From positions 1 through 64,000 of the forward strand of contig CAWHLK010000056.1 in assembly GCA_963829965.1 (NCBI GenBank): a DNA stretch of 64,000 nucleotides, read 5' to 3'. How positions within the stretch are numbered: the first letter of the stretch is position 1; each line of letters opens with the position of its first letter. The stretch is from DASXZH01 sp963829965 (GTDB lineage: Bacteria; Armatimonadota; Fimbriimonadia; Fimbriimonadales; Fimbriimonadaceae). The position numbers and the translations under genes were made by a program. Below are positions 43,027 to 52,298 of this stretch, piece after piece. The notes below the pieces were generated by a model. The model was given only the letters and a program-made list of their open reading frames with translations, made no database searches and was not told the DNA's origin.

Positions 43027-43773
43027 ATGGACGACACAACCCTAGCCGCTCTAAGGGCTAGTGACCAGGATATGGGGGACGCCGCATTGGATGCGGCCAG
43101 CCTGATAGTAGCCCTTGCAGGCGTAGCAGTGCCCGGGGCAGGCATGCTGGGCCTGGCGATCTCCCAGTGGAAGCTGTCCCGGTCCAGTAAAAGGTGGCAG
43201 GAGTTCACAAGGGCGGTGGAGACAGAGTTTCGCAGACTCAATACTAAAATCGAAGGGACCGTCCAGCGAGACGAGTTTGAAACGTTCTTTCACAGAGTTT
43301 CGGACAACGTGGTGAAGGAACATTGGGCAGAAAAGTTCCGTGCATACAAGAACTTCATGGTTAACACCGCCGTCATCGACAAACCAGGGGAACAGAAAGA
43401 ACTGATACTACACGTGATCGAAGGCATGAGCACTCTTCACCTTCGCGTGTTTACCACGCTTCTGCAAATGGGAGCCACTGCACGACGTTCGAACAATACC
43501 AACGAAATTCTGGGCACGCATTTGAATACAATCGAACTTACCGCGATGCCCATCCCGAAGCTGCTTTCAACAAAACTCGGCATTTCCACGGTCCAGGTGC
43601 ATACCATTCTAAGAAGTTTCGAAGCCCAGGGCCTGCTATGGCCTTATAATGATCAGACTATTGAAAAATTGGTCAGCAGGGATGCGACGAAGATTCCAAA
43701 TTTCATTAGTGACTTCGCCTGGGAAATCCATAAGTTTGCTAGTGAGCCTACAACCGAGGAGGAACCCCAATGA
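43027..43773 (+). CDS. Hypothetical protein with membrane-like segment, in the hsd cargo
   Basis: 248 residues from the ATG at 43027, one base after the hsdS stop. A hydrophobic stretch at about 22-46 (AASLIVALAGVAVPGAGMLGL) could be a membrane hairpin. The middle part (FHRVSDNVVKEHWAEKFRAYKNFMVN) is helical and the C-terminal part (LLSTKLGISTVQVHTILRSFEAQGLLWPY) looks like a winged helix. Position directly behind hsdS and on the same strand suggests it belongs to the restriction operon. No known family recognised. Confidence 0.6.
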   Translation: MDDTTLAALRASDQDMGDAALDAASLIVALAGVAVPGAGMLGLAISQWKLSRSSKRWQEFTRAVETEFRRLNTKIEGTVQRDEFETFFHRVSDNVVKEHWAEKFRAYKNFMVNTAVIDKPGEQKELILHVIEGMSTLHLRVFTTLLQMGATARRSNNTNEILGTHLNTIELTAMPIPKLLSTKLGISTVQVHTILRSFEAQGLLWPYNDQTIEKLVSRDATKIPNFISDFAWEIHKFASEPTTEEEPQ

Positions 43774-43900
43774 CCGCCGCTTACTTGCCACAGCCTTATT
43801 TCCTTGCACAGTCTCTGCGCAACCTAACTCCGCCAGGCCGTTTTTTGGGCCAGCCTTTACTCCAGCATCTGAAGTATACTGACGTCTACTAGAATGGCCA

Positions 43901-44476
43901 ATGCCGATACCAGATTTCGACCTTAATAGAGTGCTACCGCCGCATCTGGGCAACCCGACTCTTCAAGCAGAACTGTCGCCCTACGCGGCTACCACAGTTG
44001 AGCTCTGCCACGCCTTTGCAACCTCTCCCGATCGGATTAAGATCCTTCAGGGCTATATCCGGTTACGGCAAGTTTTTCAGACGTCGGGCTTGGTTGAGGG
44101 GTTTCAACTGCTCGACGGCAGCTTTCTTGAAGACATCGAGGCCCTGGAAAACCGTCCCCCTGAAGACATCGACGTTGCTACCTTCTACTGGGGATTCAGC
44201 CTGGCGGCCCAACAGCAGCTAATCGCAAATCTACCAGAACTCGTTGACCACAGCAAATTGAAAGGAGCGTATATGGTGGACCACTACTTTGTCGATGCTG
44301 GCGTACACCCTGCAGTTACTGTAGAGTTGAGCCAATACTGGTATGGCCTATTCTCGCATCGGCGAGACCGACTTTGGAAAGGAATGCTTAGAATTGAACT
44401 CAACACGCCCAATGACGACGCCCTGGCGTCAGTACTGCTAGGGCAGCGGTCCGCGCCGCAGGTGGTAAGTAAGTGA
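43901..44476 (+). CDS. DUF6932-like putative nucleotidyltransferase
   Basis: 191 residues. An N-terminal FDLNRVLPPHLGNPT and the signature LLDGSFLEDIEALENRPPEDIDVATF carry a GS (about 73-74) and D-x-D (about 89-91), the nucleotidyltransferase pattern of DUF6932-type proteins. Such proteins often sit with toxin-like partners. A GTGA overlap couples it to the 301-residue partner downstream. TATACT lies upstream at about 43875. Family name from memory of the motif; activity not proven. Confidence 0.6.
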   Translation: MPIPDFDLNRVLPPHLGNPTLQAELSPYAATTVELCHAFATSPDRIKILQGYIRLRQVFQTSGLVEGFQLLDGSFLEDIEALENRPPEDIDVATFYWGFSLAAQQQLIANLPELVDHSKLKGAYMVDHYFVDAGVHPAVTVELSQYWYGLFSHRRDRLWKGMLRIELNTPNDDALASVLLGQRSAPQVVSK

Positions 44477-45378
44477 GCAAGCGAGAACAGAGGCAGTTTT
44501 TGCAGCGCGAACTGCTGCAGGCCGAGCATTTCCTTAAACTTAGCAGCGGGCACCCGCTGATGGAACCGCAATTTGCGCAACGCGCGAACGCGTTGAGGGC
44601 TGAACTGGCCACATTGCCTGAGGACGGGCTTGAAGCACGCACCGTCCTGTTCTTCACGGGAAAGCCCGTCTCTGGATCTGCCGGTATCGACGCCCAGTTT
44701 GTTTCGTCCGTACTTCAGCCATTTCTCGAAATGGTGAAGTCCCAATATGCCGCGGACAAACACGGATCGGTGGGAGAACGCGGACCCCGAAAGGATGAAG
44801 ACGAGGCACGACTGATGCTTACAGGGACCCCACGCGGATCCTTCGGCCTGGAACTATCAGCACCCCACAGCGACGATCTATTCGCAGAAGAGAGGCTAGC
44901 CTCTGTCCTCGTTCAGCTCACTCGCGTAATTGAAGCCGCTGGGGAGTCGGATGAGGGATTTCTTCTCAACCTGGACAACATCGAAGAGCGTGCATTTCAT
45001 CGGCTGCCGGACTTCTTCAAGGTTCTAAAGGATGAAGAGGCCGATCTACGGATGCAAACCGGCGATATCGAACTAACAATGACACAGGAGCGGGTAGCCC
45101 GCGCTTTCGAACGAGTTAGCTCCTCCCACACAACTGACAAAGAAGTAGAAGTGCATGGCGTCTTTCGCGGCGCTACCCTCGATACGTGGAGATTTGATTT
45201 TCGAACAGAAGAGGGCGAACAAATTAGCGGACGTCTAAGCCCCGACCTCGACGAGGACCGTGTCGCGGAGATGTTTAGTCTCGCTAACAAAGGGACCACC
45301 GCCAAGCTCAGGCAAATAACTACGGTTTTGCCAGGCGGAGCGATGCGACGGCGATTCGTCCTGTTAGATCTGGCCTAG
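44473..45378 (+). CDS. Partner of the DUF6932-like gene, unknown
   Basis: 301 residues, soluble, acidic, starting at GTG 44473 which overlaps the upstream stop by four bases. The N-terminal ~55 residues (REQRQFLQRELLQAEHFLKLSS) are helical; the rest alternates strands and helices, with TGTPRGSFGLEL, GVFRGATLDTWRFDF and a C-terminal PGGAMRRRFVLLDL. No catalytic motif recognised. It is coupled to the DUF6932-like gene and converges on the HicB/HEPN operon, 20 bp away. Confidence 0.6.
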   Translation: MSKREQRQFLQRELLQAEHFLKLSSGHPLMEPQFAQRANALRAELATLPEDGLEARTVLFFTGKPVSGSAGIDAQFVSSVLQPFLEMVKSQYAADKHGSVGERGPRKDEDEARLMLTGTPRGSFGLELSAPHSDDLFAEERLASVLVQLTRVIEAAGESDEGFLLNLDNIEERAFHRLPDFFKVLKDEEADLRMQTGDIELTMTQERVARAFERVSSSHTTDKEVEVHGVFRGATLDTWRFDFRTEEGEQISGRLSPDLDEDRVAEMFSLANKGTTAKLRQITTVLPGGAMRRRFVLLDLA

Positions 45379-45397
45379 GCCAGCTATCATCCAGCGG

Positions 45398-45571
45398 CTA
45401 CAGGGCCTCCGTCGCCCTGTACGCCAAGAGTTCCTGCAAGGCGTCCAGAACCATCTCCCTGGCTTCTTCAATCGTCTTTCCGAACGATACTGCTCCGGGA
45501 ACTTCCGGGATCCACGACGTATACATCCCGGTCTCATCTTGCTTGTACAAGATCGTTAGAGAGCCTTTCAT
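45398..45571 (-). CDS. HicB-like antitoxin domain protein
   Basis: 57 residues from the ATG at 45571: MKGSLTILYKQDETGMYTSWIPEVPGAVSFG in part, then TIEEAREMVLDALQELL. This is the short HicB fold (partial RNase H-like) without a C-terminal DNA-binding domain. TATAAT (45578-45583) lies six bases before the ATG. An ATG at 45619 would add 16 residues and overlap the HEPN gene by 14 bases. The usual HicA partner is missing; the neighbour is the HEPN-like gene instead. Confidence 0.7.
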   Translation of the reverse strand: MKGSLTILYKQDETGMYTSWIPEVPGAVSFGKTIEEAREMVLDALQELLAYRATEAL

Positions 45572-45577
45572 ATCCAA

Positions 45578-45583
45578 ATTATA
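45578..45583 (-). promoter_or_regulatory. Putative leaderless -10 box of the hicB-like gene
   Basis: TATAAT on the minus strand, six bases before the ATG at 45571. It lies inside the possible longer coding frame, so the antitoxin may have its own promoter within the operon. Confidence 0.45.
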
Positions 45584-45605
45584 GTCTTTCCGTGTCCGAA
45601 GCCTT

Positions 45606-46064
45606 TCAGGGCAAAACATAAACGAACTGGCTTAAAGCCGTAAGGGCTCTAGAAAACGGTGGTCTCGTTTCTGACAGCGGCTGGCCATGAGCTTGGCTGT
45701 TCCGGTGCGGTCGCAAATCCCGGGCTGCATCCGCGATGTACCCAGGCATTCGAGCCAAATTATTGGTCGGATCCAATTTCCTGGCCGCCTTATTGATGAG
45801 CGAATCGTAGCCATCGCTTGGCCGGATCGCAATCCCGGGAAAGGCCGCAAGGTGCTCTCTACAAATAGCTTCTGCCTCCGCGGTTAACCGCAGAAAGTAG
45901 GTGTCTTCCACGTTGCGTAGTGCCAACGCGATATCGCCGGTTTCAACCCCAGGAAGCGCCGCTTTAGTAGCTGTCGAGTGACTTAATGCAAAACCTAGTG
46001 ATGCCTTTGCGGCGGCGAATTCCCGGCGGATTGTTTCCAGCCGCGCTGTATGAACACGGCTCAT
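45606..46064 (-). CDS. HEPN-like protein, putative RNase toxin
   Basis: 152 residues, nearly all helical. RNSQAH at residues 121-126 fits the R-x4-6-H HEPN catalytic motif, and it sits after a helix (IADAARDLRPH) near the C-terminus as in HEPN RNases. Upstream, LRNVEDTYFLRLTAEAEAIC and NKAARKLDPTNNL fit the other helices of the bundle. The ATG directly follows the stop of the 46065-46448 gene (TAGATG), and the HicB-like gene follows. The gene order suggests a toxin with one or two partner proteins. Confidence 0.55.
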   Translation of the reverse strand: MSRVHTARLETIRREFAAAKASLGFALSHSTATKAALPGVETGDIALALRNVEDTYFLRLTAEAEAICREHLAAFPGIAIRPSDGYDSLINKAARKLDPTNNLARMPGYIADAARDLRPHRNSQAHGQPLSETRPPFSRALTALSQFVYVLP

Positions 46065-46448
46065 CTACCTTGCAAACAGCCGCCCCAGCAACCATCTAAA
46101 GCTATCAGCATCGTCAAACCTATCCATGGGAACCCCGCCAATCTCGACTTCCCACTTCCGCCTCTGGGGTTTCCAGCGGTATTCGGCCTCCTTAAAGGTT
46201 GGCACCGCTTGGATACGAATCGCCCCTTGCGATGTTCGGTTCTTTGGAAGCACCGCAAAGCGCAGCCACTGCTCATGGCCGTTCGAGAGCACAAGATCGG
46301 TCGGATTTCGCTCCGAGAAATCCATGCCGGCAGTGTCGGCCCGTTCCCACTCAAGATCATGTGCCCAAACAAGTATCTGGTTCAGCAGGGCTTTCTCCCT
46401 CTCGAAACTGAGGTTCGGGACTTGGTCAAGCCAGTCGGGTAAAGCCAT
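46065..46448 (-). CDS. First gene of the HEPN/HicB operon, unknown
   Basis: 127 residues: MALPDWLDQVPNLSFEREKAL, a central WERADTAGMDFSERNPTDLVLSNG, then AIRIQAVPTFKEAEYRWKPQRRKWEVEIGG (in part) and a C-terminal DADSFRWLLGRLF. Basic and rich in Trp. No family recognised. TAAACT (46455-46460) lies six bases before the ATG, so the operon probably begins here with a leaderless mRNA. It diverges from hsdM, whose start is 75 bp away. Confidence 0.55.
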   Translation of the reverse strand: MALPDWLDQVPNLSFEREKALLNQILVWAHDLEWERADTAGMDFSERNPTDLVLSNGHEQWLRFAVLPKNRTSQGAIRIQAVPTFKEAEYRWKPQRRKWEVEIGGVPMDRFDDADSFRWLLGRLFAR

Positions 46449-46522
46449 AAATAAAGTTTACAACAGGAACGCTCTGGCAAGGCACAAAGCCAAGATAACG
46501 AAGCGCCATACTTCTCTAACGA

Positions 46523-48010
46523 ATGTCCAACCCCTCCGCCATCGTTCAAAAGCTTTGGAACTACTGCAACGTCCTCAGAGACGACGGCCTATCCTACGGC
46601 GACTACGTCGAGCAACTGACTTTCCTGCTCTTCCTCAAGATGGCACAGGAGCAAACCCAGCCGCCCTACGACCGACCCGCCGGTCGTCCCCGCCGAGGTT
46701 CGACTGGCCGACCCTTGTGGCAACTCGACGGCGAAGAGCTCGAACTCCATTACCGGCACGTCTTGGAGGAACTCGGGCAAGCGCGGGGCATGCTCGGGCT
46801 CATCTTCCGGAAGGCCCAGAACAAGATCCAAGACCCCGCCAAACTCCGGCGCCTCATCGTCGATCTCATCGACCGGGAGCATGGATGATGCCTCGACGCC
46901 GACGTCAAGGGCGACGCCTACGAAGGCCTGCTCAGAAGAACGCCGAAGACGTCAAGGGGGGGGCAGGCCAATACTTCACGCCACGGCCCCTCATCCCGGC
47001 CATCGTCGAGTGATGCGACCCAACCGGTGAGACGATCTGCGACCCGGCATGCGGCACCGGCGGGCTTCCTCCTCGCCGCCCACGAGTACATCGCAAGCAC
47101 GACCCGTACCTCGACCAAGACCAGAAGCAAGCACCTCCGCAACGAGGCCCTCCGCGGCGTCGAGATCGTGGACGCGACGCCCGCCTCTGCGCCATGAACC
47201 TCCTCCTCCACGGCATCGGCGACGCCCGAGGGCCGACGCCCGGTCACCGGTGACGCGCCTCGCCGAAAGCACCCGGGCGACACTACGACATGGTGCTCAC
47301 CAATCCGCCCTTCGGCAAGAAGCGCGATGACGTGATCGTCAACGAGCGACGGCGAGACCGAGCCGAAGATCTACGATCAGCCGCGACGACTTCTGGGCCA
47401 CGACTCCAACAAGCAGCTCAACTTCGTCCAGCACATCACAGCCATGCTCAAGATCAACGGGCGGGCCGCGCGTCGTCGTCCCCGACAACGTGCTCTTCGA
47501 AGGCGGAGCCGGCGAGACCGTCCGCCGCAAGCTCCTCGAGCAGTCCGACGTCCACACCATCCTGCGCCTCCCGACCGGCATCTTCTACGCCCAGGGCGTC
47601 AAAGCCAACGTCTCTTCTTCGACCGCAAACCCGCCCGTGAAAGCCCTGGACCAAGACGCTCTGGATCTACGACTACCGCACCAACATAGCACTTCACGCT
47701 AGAAGACCAAGCCGCTCAAGCGCGGGACCTCGACGAGTTCGTCGCGTGCTATCACCCCGAGAACCGATCATGATCGAAAGCCGCAACCTGGTCCGAGAGA
47801 ACCCCGAAGGCCGATGGCGATCGTACACCTACGAGAAATCATCGCCAGCGGGACAAAGCTGAACCTAGACATCTTCTGGCTCAAGAGACGAAGAGCCTAG
47901 AGGACGCGCAGAGAACCTGCCCGAACCCGACGTCCTGGCCGCCGAGATCATAGAGGACTTGCAATCGGCGCTGGAGATGTTCGCCGCAATCGCGGCCGAC
48001 AGCAAAGCTG
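46523..48010 (+). pseudogene. hsdM: Type I methyltransferase subunit, multiply frameshifted
   Basis: The N-terminal HsdM_N domain (SNPSAIVQKLWNYCNVLRDDG, LTFLLFLKMAQEQ) is in one clean frame to about 46888. Then the frame changes many times, yet landmarks persist in order: GQYFTPRPLIPAIVE (about 46966), DPACGTGGFLLAAHEYI (about 47041), the catalytic NPPFGKK (about 47305) and the HsdM C-terminal RDK-x-LDIFWLK and PDVLAAEIIEDLQSALEMF (about 47850-47990). At least eight shifts in 1.1 kb. Without HsdM, both modification and restriction would fail, although hsdR is intact. Either true decay or a poorly sequenced stretch. Confidence 0.85.
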
Positions 48011-48156
48011 AAGCCCTGATATCGGAAACCGCCTGCCTAGGCTCCAAACTCCCTACCCCTCAACACCCAAGACTCAATACTTGGTCCTCTCTGGAACAAA
48101 TGTCTACTAGTAGTTGTTAGCGTACAAAGGCAAAACAAAAAGCCTAAGAAAAACCC

Positions 48157-48420
48157 ATGAGCCCAAAAAAAGAATGGAAGTGGAACGCACGCAAAGAGCT
48201 CGCAGCTCAACTGCTCGCCCAAGGCGAACTCAGCCACACGCAGATTTGCCAACAGATCCAGATCGCCCCCGCCACCCTTTACCGGTGGCAAGAATCCCCC
48301 GAGTTCAACGAACGCGTCGACAAGATCTTTCAACTCATTCGGCAGCATCTCTACCGAAATCGCTCGCCATATCCAGAGCCCGCGCCGAATGGCGCGAGCG
48401 GTTACTTGAGAGGGTCATAG
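48157..48420 (+). CDS. Phage-type helix-turn-helix protein (truncated or frameshifted)
   Basis: 87 residues. GELSHTQICQQIQIAPATLYRWQESPEFNERVDKI is a helix-turn-helix of the phBC6A51 kind found next to phage and mobile genes. Its tail turns to Pro-rich sequence after about residue 70, while another frame continues RAEWRERLLERVIGEIDDM to about 48440, so the gene is probably frameshifted near 48345. It may mark a mobile-element boundary of the island. Confidence 0.55.
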   Translation: MSPKKEWKWNARKELAAQLLAQGELSHTQICQQIQIAPATLYRWQESPEFNERVDKIFQLIRQHLYRNRSPYPEPAPNGASGYLRGS

Positions 48421-48980
48421 GGGAGATCGACGACATGAGCGTGGGAGGATGGGCGAGCCACGAAAAGAAGACCCATCGCCGCCATAACGCTCGCCCTGCG
48501 CCTCCCAGGCCAGCGTGGACGCTCACAATAAGCAGAAAGAAATCGACGAAGCCAAAAATGGCCTAAAAGCCCCCTTCGACTCCCAGGAGCAGGCCGAATA
48601 CGAGGCATCCCTCCTCCCATACTGGGCCGTCGCCGGCAAACAGGAAGTGGAGAGAAGGCAAGCGCAGGCCAACATTGAACCCGCCGAAGGAGCATGCCTC
48701 GAACTAGTCGAGGGCGCCCGCCCACAACCTGCTATAAGCCCTAGCCCGTCGAAGTGGCCAAGCGCCAGAAGGCGCAGCCCTAAGCAAGTCCAAAGAGAAT
48801 TAAAAAAATGAGAATAAAAAAAAGCCCTCTGATTTACTCTCATTTACTCTCATTTTCAGACAGCCCATTCCCCTGCCCAAAAACCCCACAATCCCAACAA
48901 ATCCTAAAGTCTAAAACCCAAAACCGACCGCCCCCGAAAGCCCATACTTACTCCGAGGCAATCCAATCCGAAAAGCAACG
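48421..48980 (+). other. Remnant region at the right edge of the island
   Basis: No intact gene. An open frame at 48515-48811 (DAHNKQKEIDEAKNGLKAPFD...) has some protein-like composition but includes the palindromic repeat CTCGAACTAGTCGAG near 48700, and I do not call it. A short CCCAAAACC heptamer run lies at 48908-48925. It looks like decayed mobile DNA. Confidence 0.4.
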
Positions 48981-49657
48981 CTGCTCACCGTCATCGAGAT
49001 ACTCGAAGCCACCTACGAAACGCCGAACGACGTTCGGCGATTTGACCCGATGGAAGAGCTCGTGAGCTGCATTCTCAGCCAGCACACTAGCGACGCCAAC
49101 AGCTTTCCCGCGTTTCACCGGCTCAGAGCCAAATACCCGAGCTGGGAAGGCATGGCCCAAGCCACCCAAGAAGAAATCGCGGATACCATCCGCGCGGCCG
49201 GCCTCGCCAATCAAAAAGCAAAGAGCATCAAGAGTTGCCTCAACGAAATAAAGGAAAAAAGAAAAACATACAACATCGATTTCCTGGCTGAAATGAAACC
49301 GAGAGAGGCAAGAGAATGGCTAGCGAACTGCCCGGCGTTGGCCCCAAAACCGCGTCCATCGTCCTTTGCTTCGCCTTCGGGATGGACGTTATTCCCGTCG
49401 ATACCCACGTTTACCGGGTCGCTTGGCGGCTGGGAACTATCCCCGAGAAAACCGGCGAAGCCAAAGCCCACGATCTCCTTCAAGCCAAAACCCCGCCGGG
49501 CTATAGCTTCAGACTCCACATGGACTTCATCCAGCACGGTCGAGCCGTCTGCAAAGCCCCCTTGCCACGCTGCGAGGCATGTCAAATTACAAATTTGCAA
49601 CTGGTTCAAGCGCAAAGGACCAGAGCACCGTCAAAAAGAGTTAAGATCAAGGCGTAG
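48981..49657 (+). CDS. nth: Endonuclease III (frameshifted)
   Basis: N-terminal DPMEELVSCILSQHTSDANSFPAF (in part), then the frame shifts near 49320, and ELPGVGPKTASIVLCF (helix-hairpin-helix) and PVDTHVYRV, with the catalytic Asp, follow. The 4Fe-4S ligands begin CKAPLPRCEAC; the fourth Cys appears only if the frame shifts again after the third (ICNWFKRKGP in the next frame). Coherent sequence reaches upstream to about 48981 (LLTVIEILEATYETPNDVRRFD) without an in-frame ATG, so the start is uncertain; 49050 is the first ATG. It removes oxidised pyrimidines from DNA. glnE follows at once. Confidence 0.8.
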
Positions 49658-49659
49658 CC

Positions 49660-52298
49660 GTGGTGTTTCAGGACGAGGAAAGAGCAGAAAGGGCCAAGAC
49701 TAGGCTCCAGAGTCTGACTCAACTCGATTTGAGCGGCTTCTGGCGGTCCGCTTTTGTCGATTGCCCGGATCCCGATCGCGCGCTCATCAACCTGGAGCGC
49801 TGGTTGAACGTCACCGCCAACCCCGGAACTCATTTGGTCCATCTTTCGGAGACGCCGCGTCTCGCGGCTCTGGTGGTCGATCTGCTGGGCGCAAGCCAAT
49901 CGGTGGCGGACGGCCTTATCCAGAACCCGGAGCTCGTGAGCCTGGTCACCGATCCCGGCCAAATCGCGAGGCCGCCAACAAAACAGGAAATTGTAAAGGA
50001 GGGCCAAGGCCTCCTCGCCAATGCCCTCAGCTACGCCCACAAGCTGGATCGCCTGCGCTACTTGAAGCAGCGCTGGCGGTTGCCTATCGTGGTTAGCGAT
50101 CTTGCCGGCGCTTCGGGCGCCGGACGAGGTGTGGCGCGCGATCTCCGACCTCGCGGATGCCATCGTGAGAATTGACCCTGGGGATGGTCTGGAAGGAATA
50201 CACCGAGCAAAAGGGGCTTGCCCTTGAATGCCCGGTCACCGTGGTTGCCTTCGGCAAGCTCGGCGGGCAGGAACTCAACTACAGTTCGGATATCGACCTC
50301 GTGTACGTGCTCCAAGACGGCCTTGACGAAAAAGTCGAGCGTCATGCGTTTCGGTTCTGCGAGATGTTCAGCCGCGCGCTTTCGGACAACATGGGGCGCG
50401 GTTCTCTATACCGTGTGGATCTCAGGTTGAGGCCATTCGGCGGTGCCGGGCCCGTGGCGCCGTCCATGCGGGCCGTAGAAGCGTATTACCGCTCTCACGC
50501 GGAGCTCTGGGAAGCCCAGGCTCTCATTCGGTCCCGGCCGCTCTGTGGTCTGCCCGAGATCTGGCCGCGCTGGCAAACCCTCATAGAAGCGCACTGCTTC
50601 AAGAAATCAATAAGCGATTTCACCCTTGGCGTCCTGCTGGACACGCGCGACCGAATCGAAGAGCACGCGGATGTGGATGACTTGAAGCGAGGCCCCGGCG
50701 GCATCCGGGACGTGGAGTTCTTGGTGCAGATCATGCAGATGCTGCACGGCTATGTCCACGTCGAAGTGCGAGTCCCCTCGACTTTGGAAGCCTTAAAAGC
50801 CCTGACCCAAGTCGGAATTGTCGACAAAGATTCGGCCTCCGCTTTGTCCGAAGGCTACACGTTTCTGCGCCAGATGGAGCACCGCTGTCAGTTGGTCGAT
50901 GACCAACAGACGCATGCCATACCGGCATCCCGAACGGGAAGGGAACACCTTGCCCGGTTGATGGGATACGCCGGCTGGCTGACTCTTGAAGGCGAGCTGG
51001 GTTTCCAGAGAAGAAGAATACGGGATATCTATGCCGCCGTCCTAAAAGGAGGCACGCCTGAATCAAGTCAGCGTGATGATGTTCTCGGGCGCCTAAGCCC
51101 CAGCATTCGAGTAGGAGTGGCTTCTTGGTTCGACAAGCTTCCTGAATGCGCCGAGTTTTACCGAAGTCTCAAGGAAAACGGAGGCAGCTTGGAGCGCGCG
51201 GTGGCCATTGCGGCCTATGCACCCACCCTTCTATCGAAACTCGCCGATGATCTCGGGGTTACCGAGGCCGTGCTTAGCGGTGAGATCGAAGAACCGGCAG
51301 TTCTGAACCTGCCTGCCTACCGGCCCGGCCGCCCCGAAGAGTTTGCCGCCGCCGCGCAAACCATTTGGCTGCACCGAGTTGCTGCCTGGACCCTCGATAG
51401 CTCCCAAGACCTCGGACCAATCCTTACTGAGCTTTACGATGCGCTGGTTTCCAATATAGCCAAGTCTGCAGGCGCAACGTTCGATGTTATCGCCCTCGGC
51501 AGCTATGGCCTTACGGATCCCGGAGTGGATTCGGACTTGGACCTACTGTTGCTCGTGGGAGACGATGTTCCTCAAGACCAGGCCGAAGTCCAGGCTGAGA
51601 TCTTTCTTGCCGCCATGAATGGCCTCAAGCGCTACGGCTGGCGGAATGACGTCGACCTGAGACTGCGCCCGGAAGGCGGCCAAGGATTGCCGTTTCGCAG
51701 CCACCAAGGTTTGCGAACCTACGAACTTGAGCGTATGGAGATGTGGGAACGCTTCGCGCTTGGCCAAGCACGCCCCGTTTACGGGAATCCCTACTCGTGT
51801 GCCTTGGCCCAGCGAGTCGCGTACGCGATGCCTCTAACTCCTGAGAACTTGCAAGAGCTAGTGACCATGAAGAGGAGAATCGAGACCGAGCGCGTCCAGC
51901 CGCAGTATTTCAAGCGAGATGTCAAACTCGGCTACGGCGGACTCAGCGATATCGAATGGCTTGTTCATTTGTTTGAAATGCGTTACCCAACCGCCTTGGA
52001 AACGGGGAAACATGTTACGGAAGGGGACCGCATCAGGCGCATGGCCCAGGCGCAGCTCATCAATGCCGTCGAACGCGATCAACTCGTTTATGCGCGGACC
52101 CATCACCTGCGGGTCCGCAACTTTTTGTCATTGCTCGGGTTCACGCCGGATGTCTTGCCCGAGAACCCGGACAAACTGGAACGGATCGCGGGCGCGATGG
52201 GGCTAAAATCGGGCTACGAGTTCCAAAAGCTTCATGCAACGATCATAGAAAGCGTCCGCGCGATTTATCTCGAAGGGTTGGAGCGTCTCGGAGTTTAA
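49660..52298 (+). CDS. glnE: Glutamine synthetase adenylyltransferase (frameshifted)
   Basis: Joined length about 880 residues, with the tandem nucleotidyltransferase plan of GlnE: AFGKLGGQELNYSSDIDLVYV in the first half (GS-type motif with D-x-D) and ALGSYGLTDPGVDSDLDLLLLVG in the second, each followed by a helical domain (RGPGGIRDVEFLVQ, GYGGLSDIEWLVHL). Two shifts near 50122 and 50170 break the first part (DEVWRAISDLADAIVR lies in a third frame between them). It adenylylates and deadenylylates glutamine synthetase in response to PII. Start GTG 49660. Confidence 0.87.

Noticed and set aside
42994..43773. Longer start for the 43027 gene
   Set aside because: The extra residues overlap the hsdS end, which is confirmed by its coherent second frame; the ATG at 43027 fits better.
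48515..48811. 98-codon frame after the HTH gene
   Set aside because: Contains a palindromic repeat that yields LELVEG-type residues; likely decayed mobile DNA.
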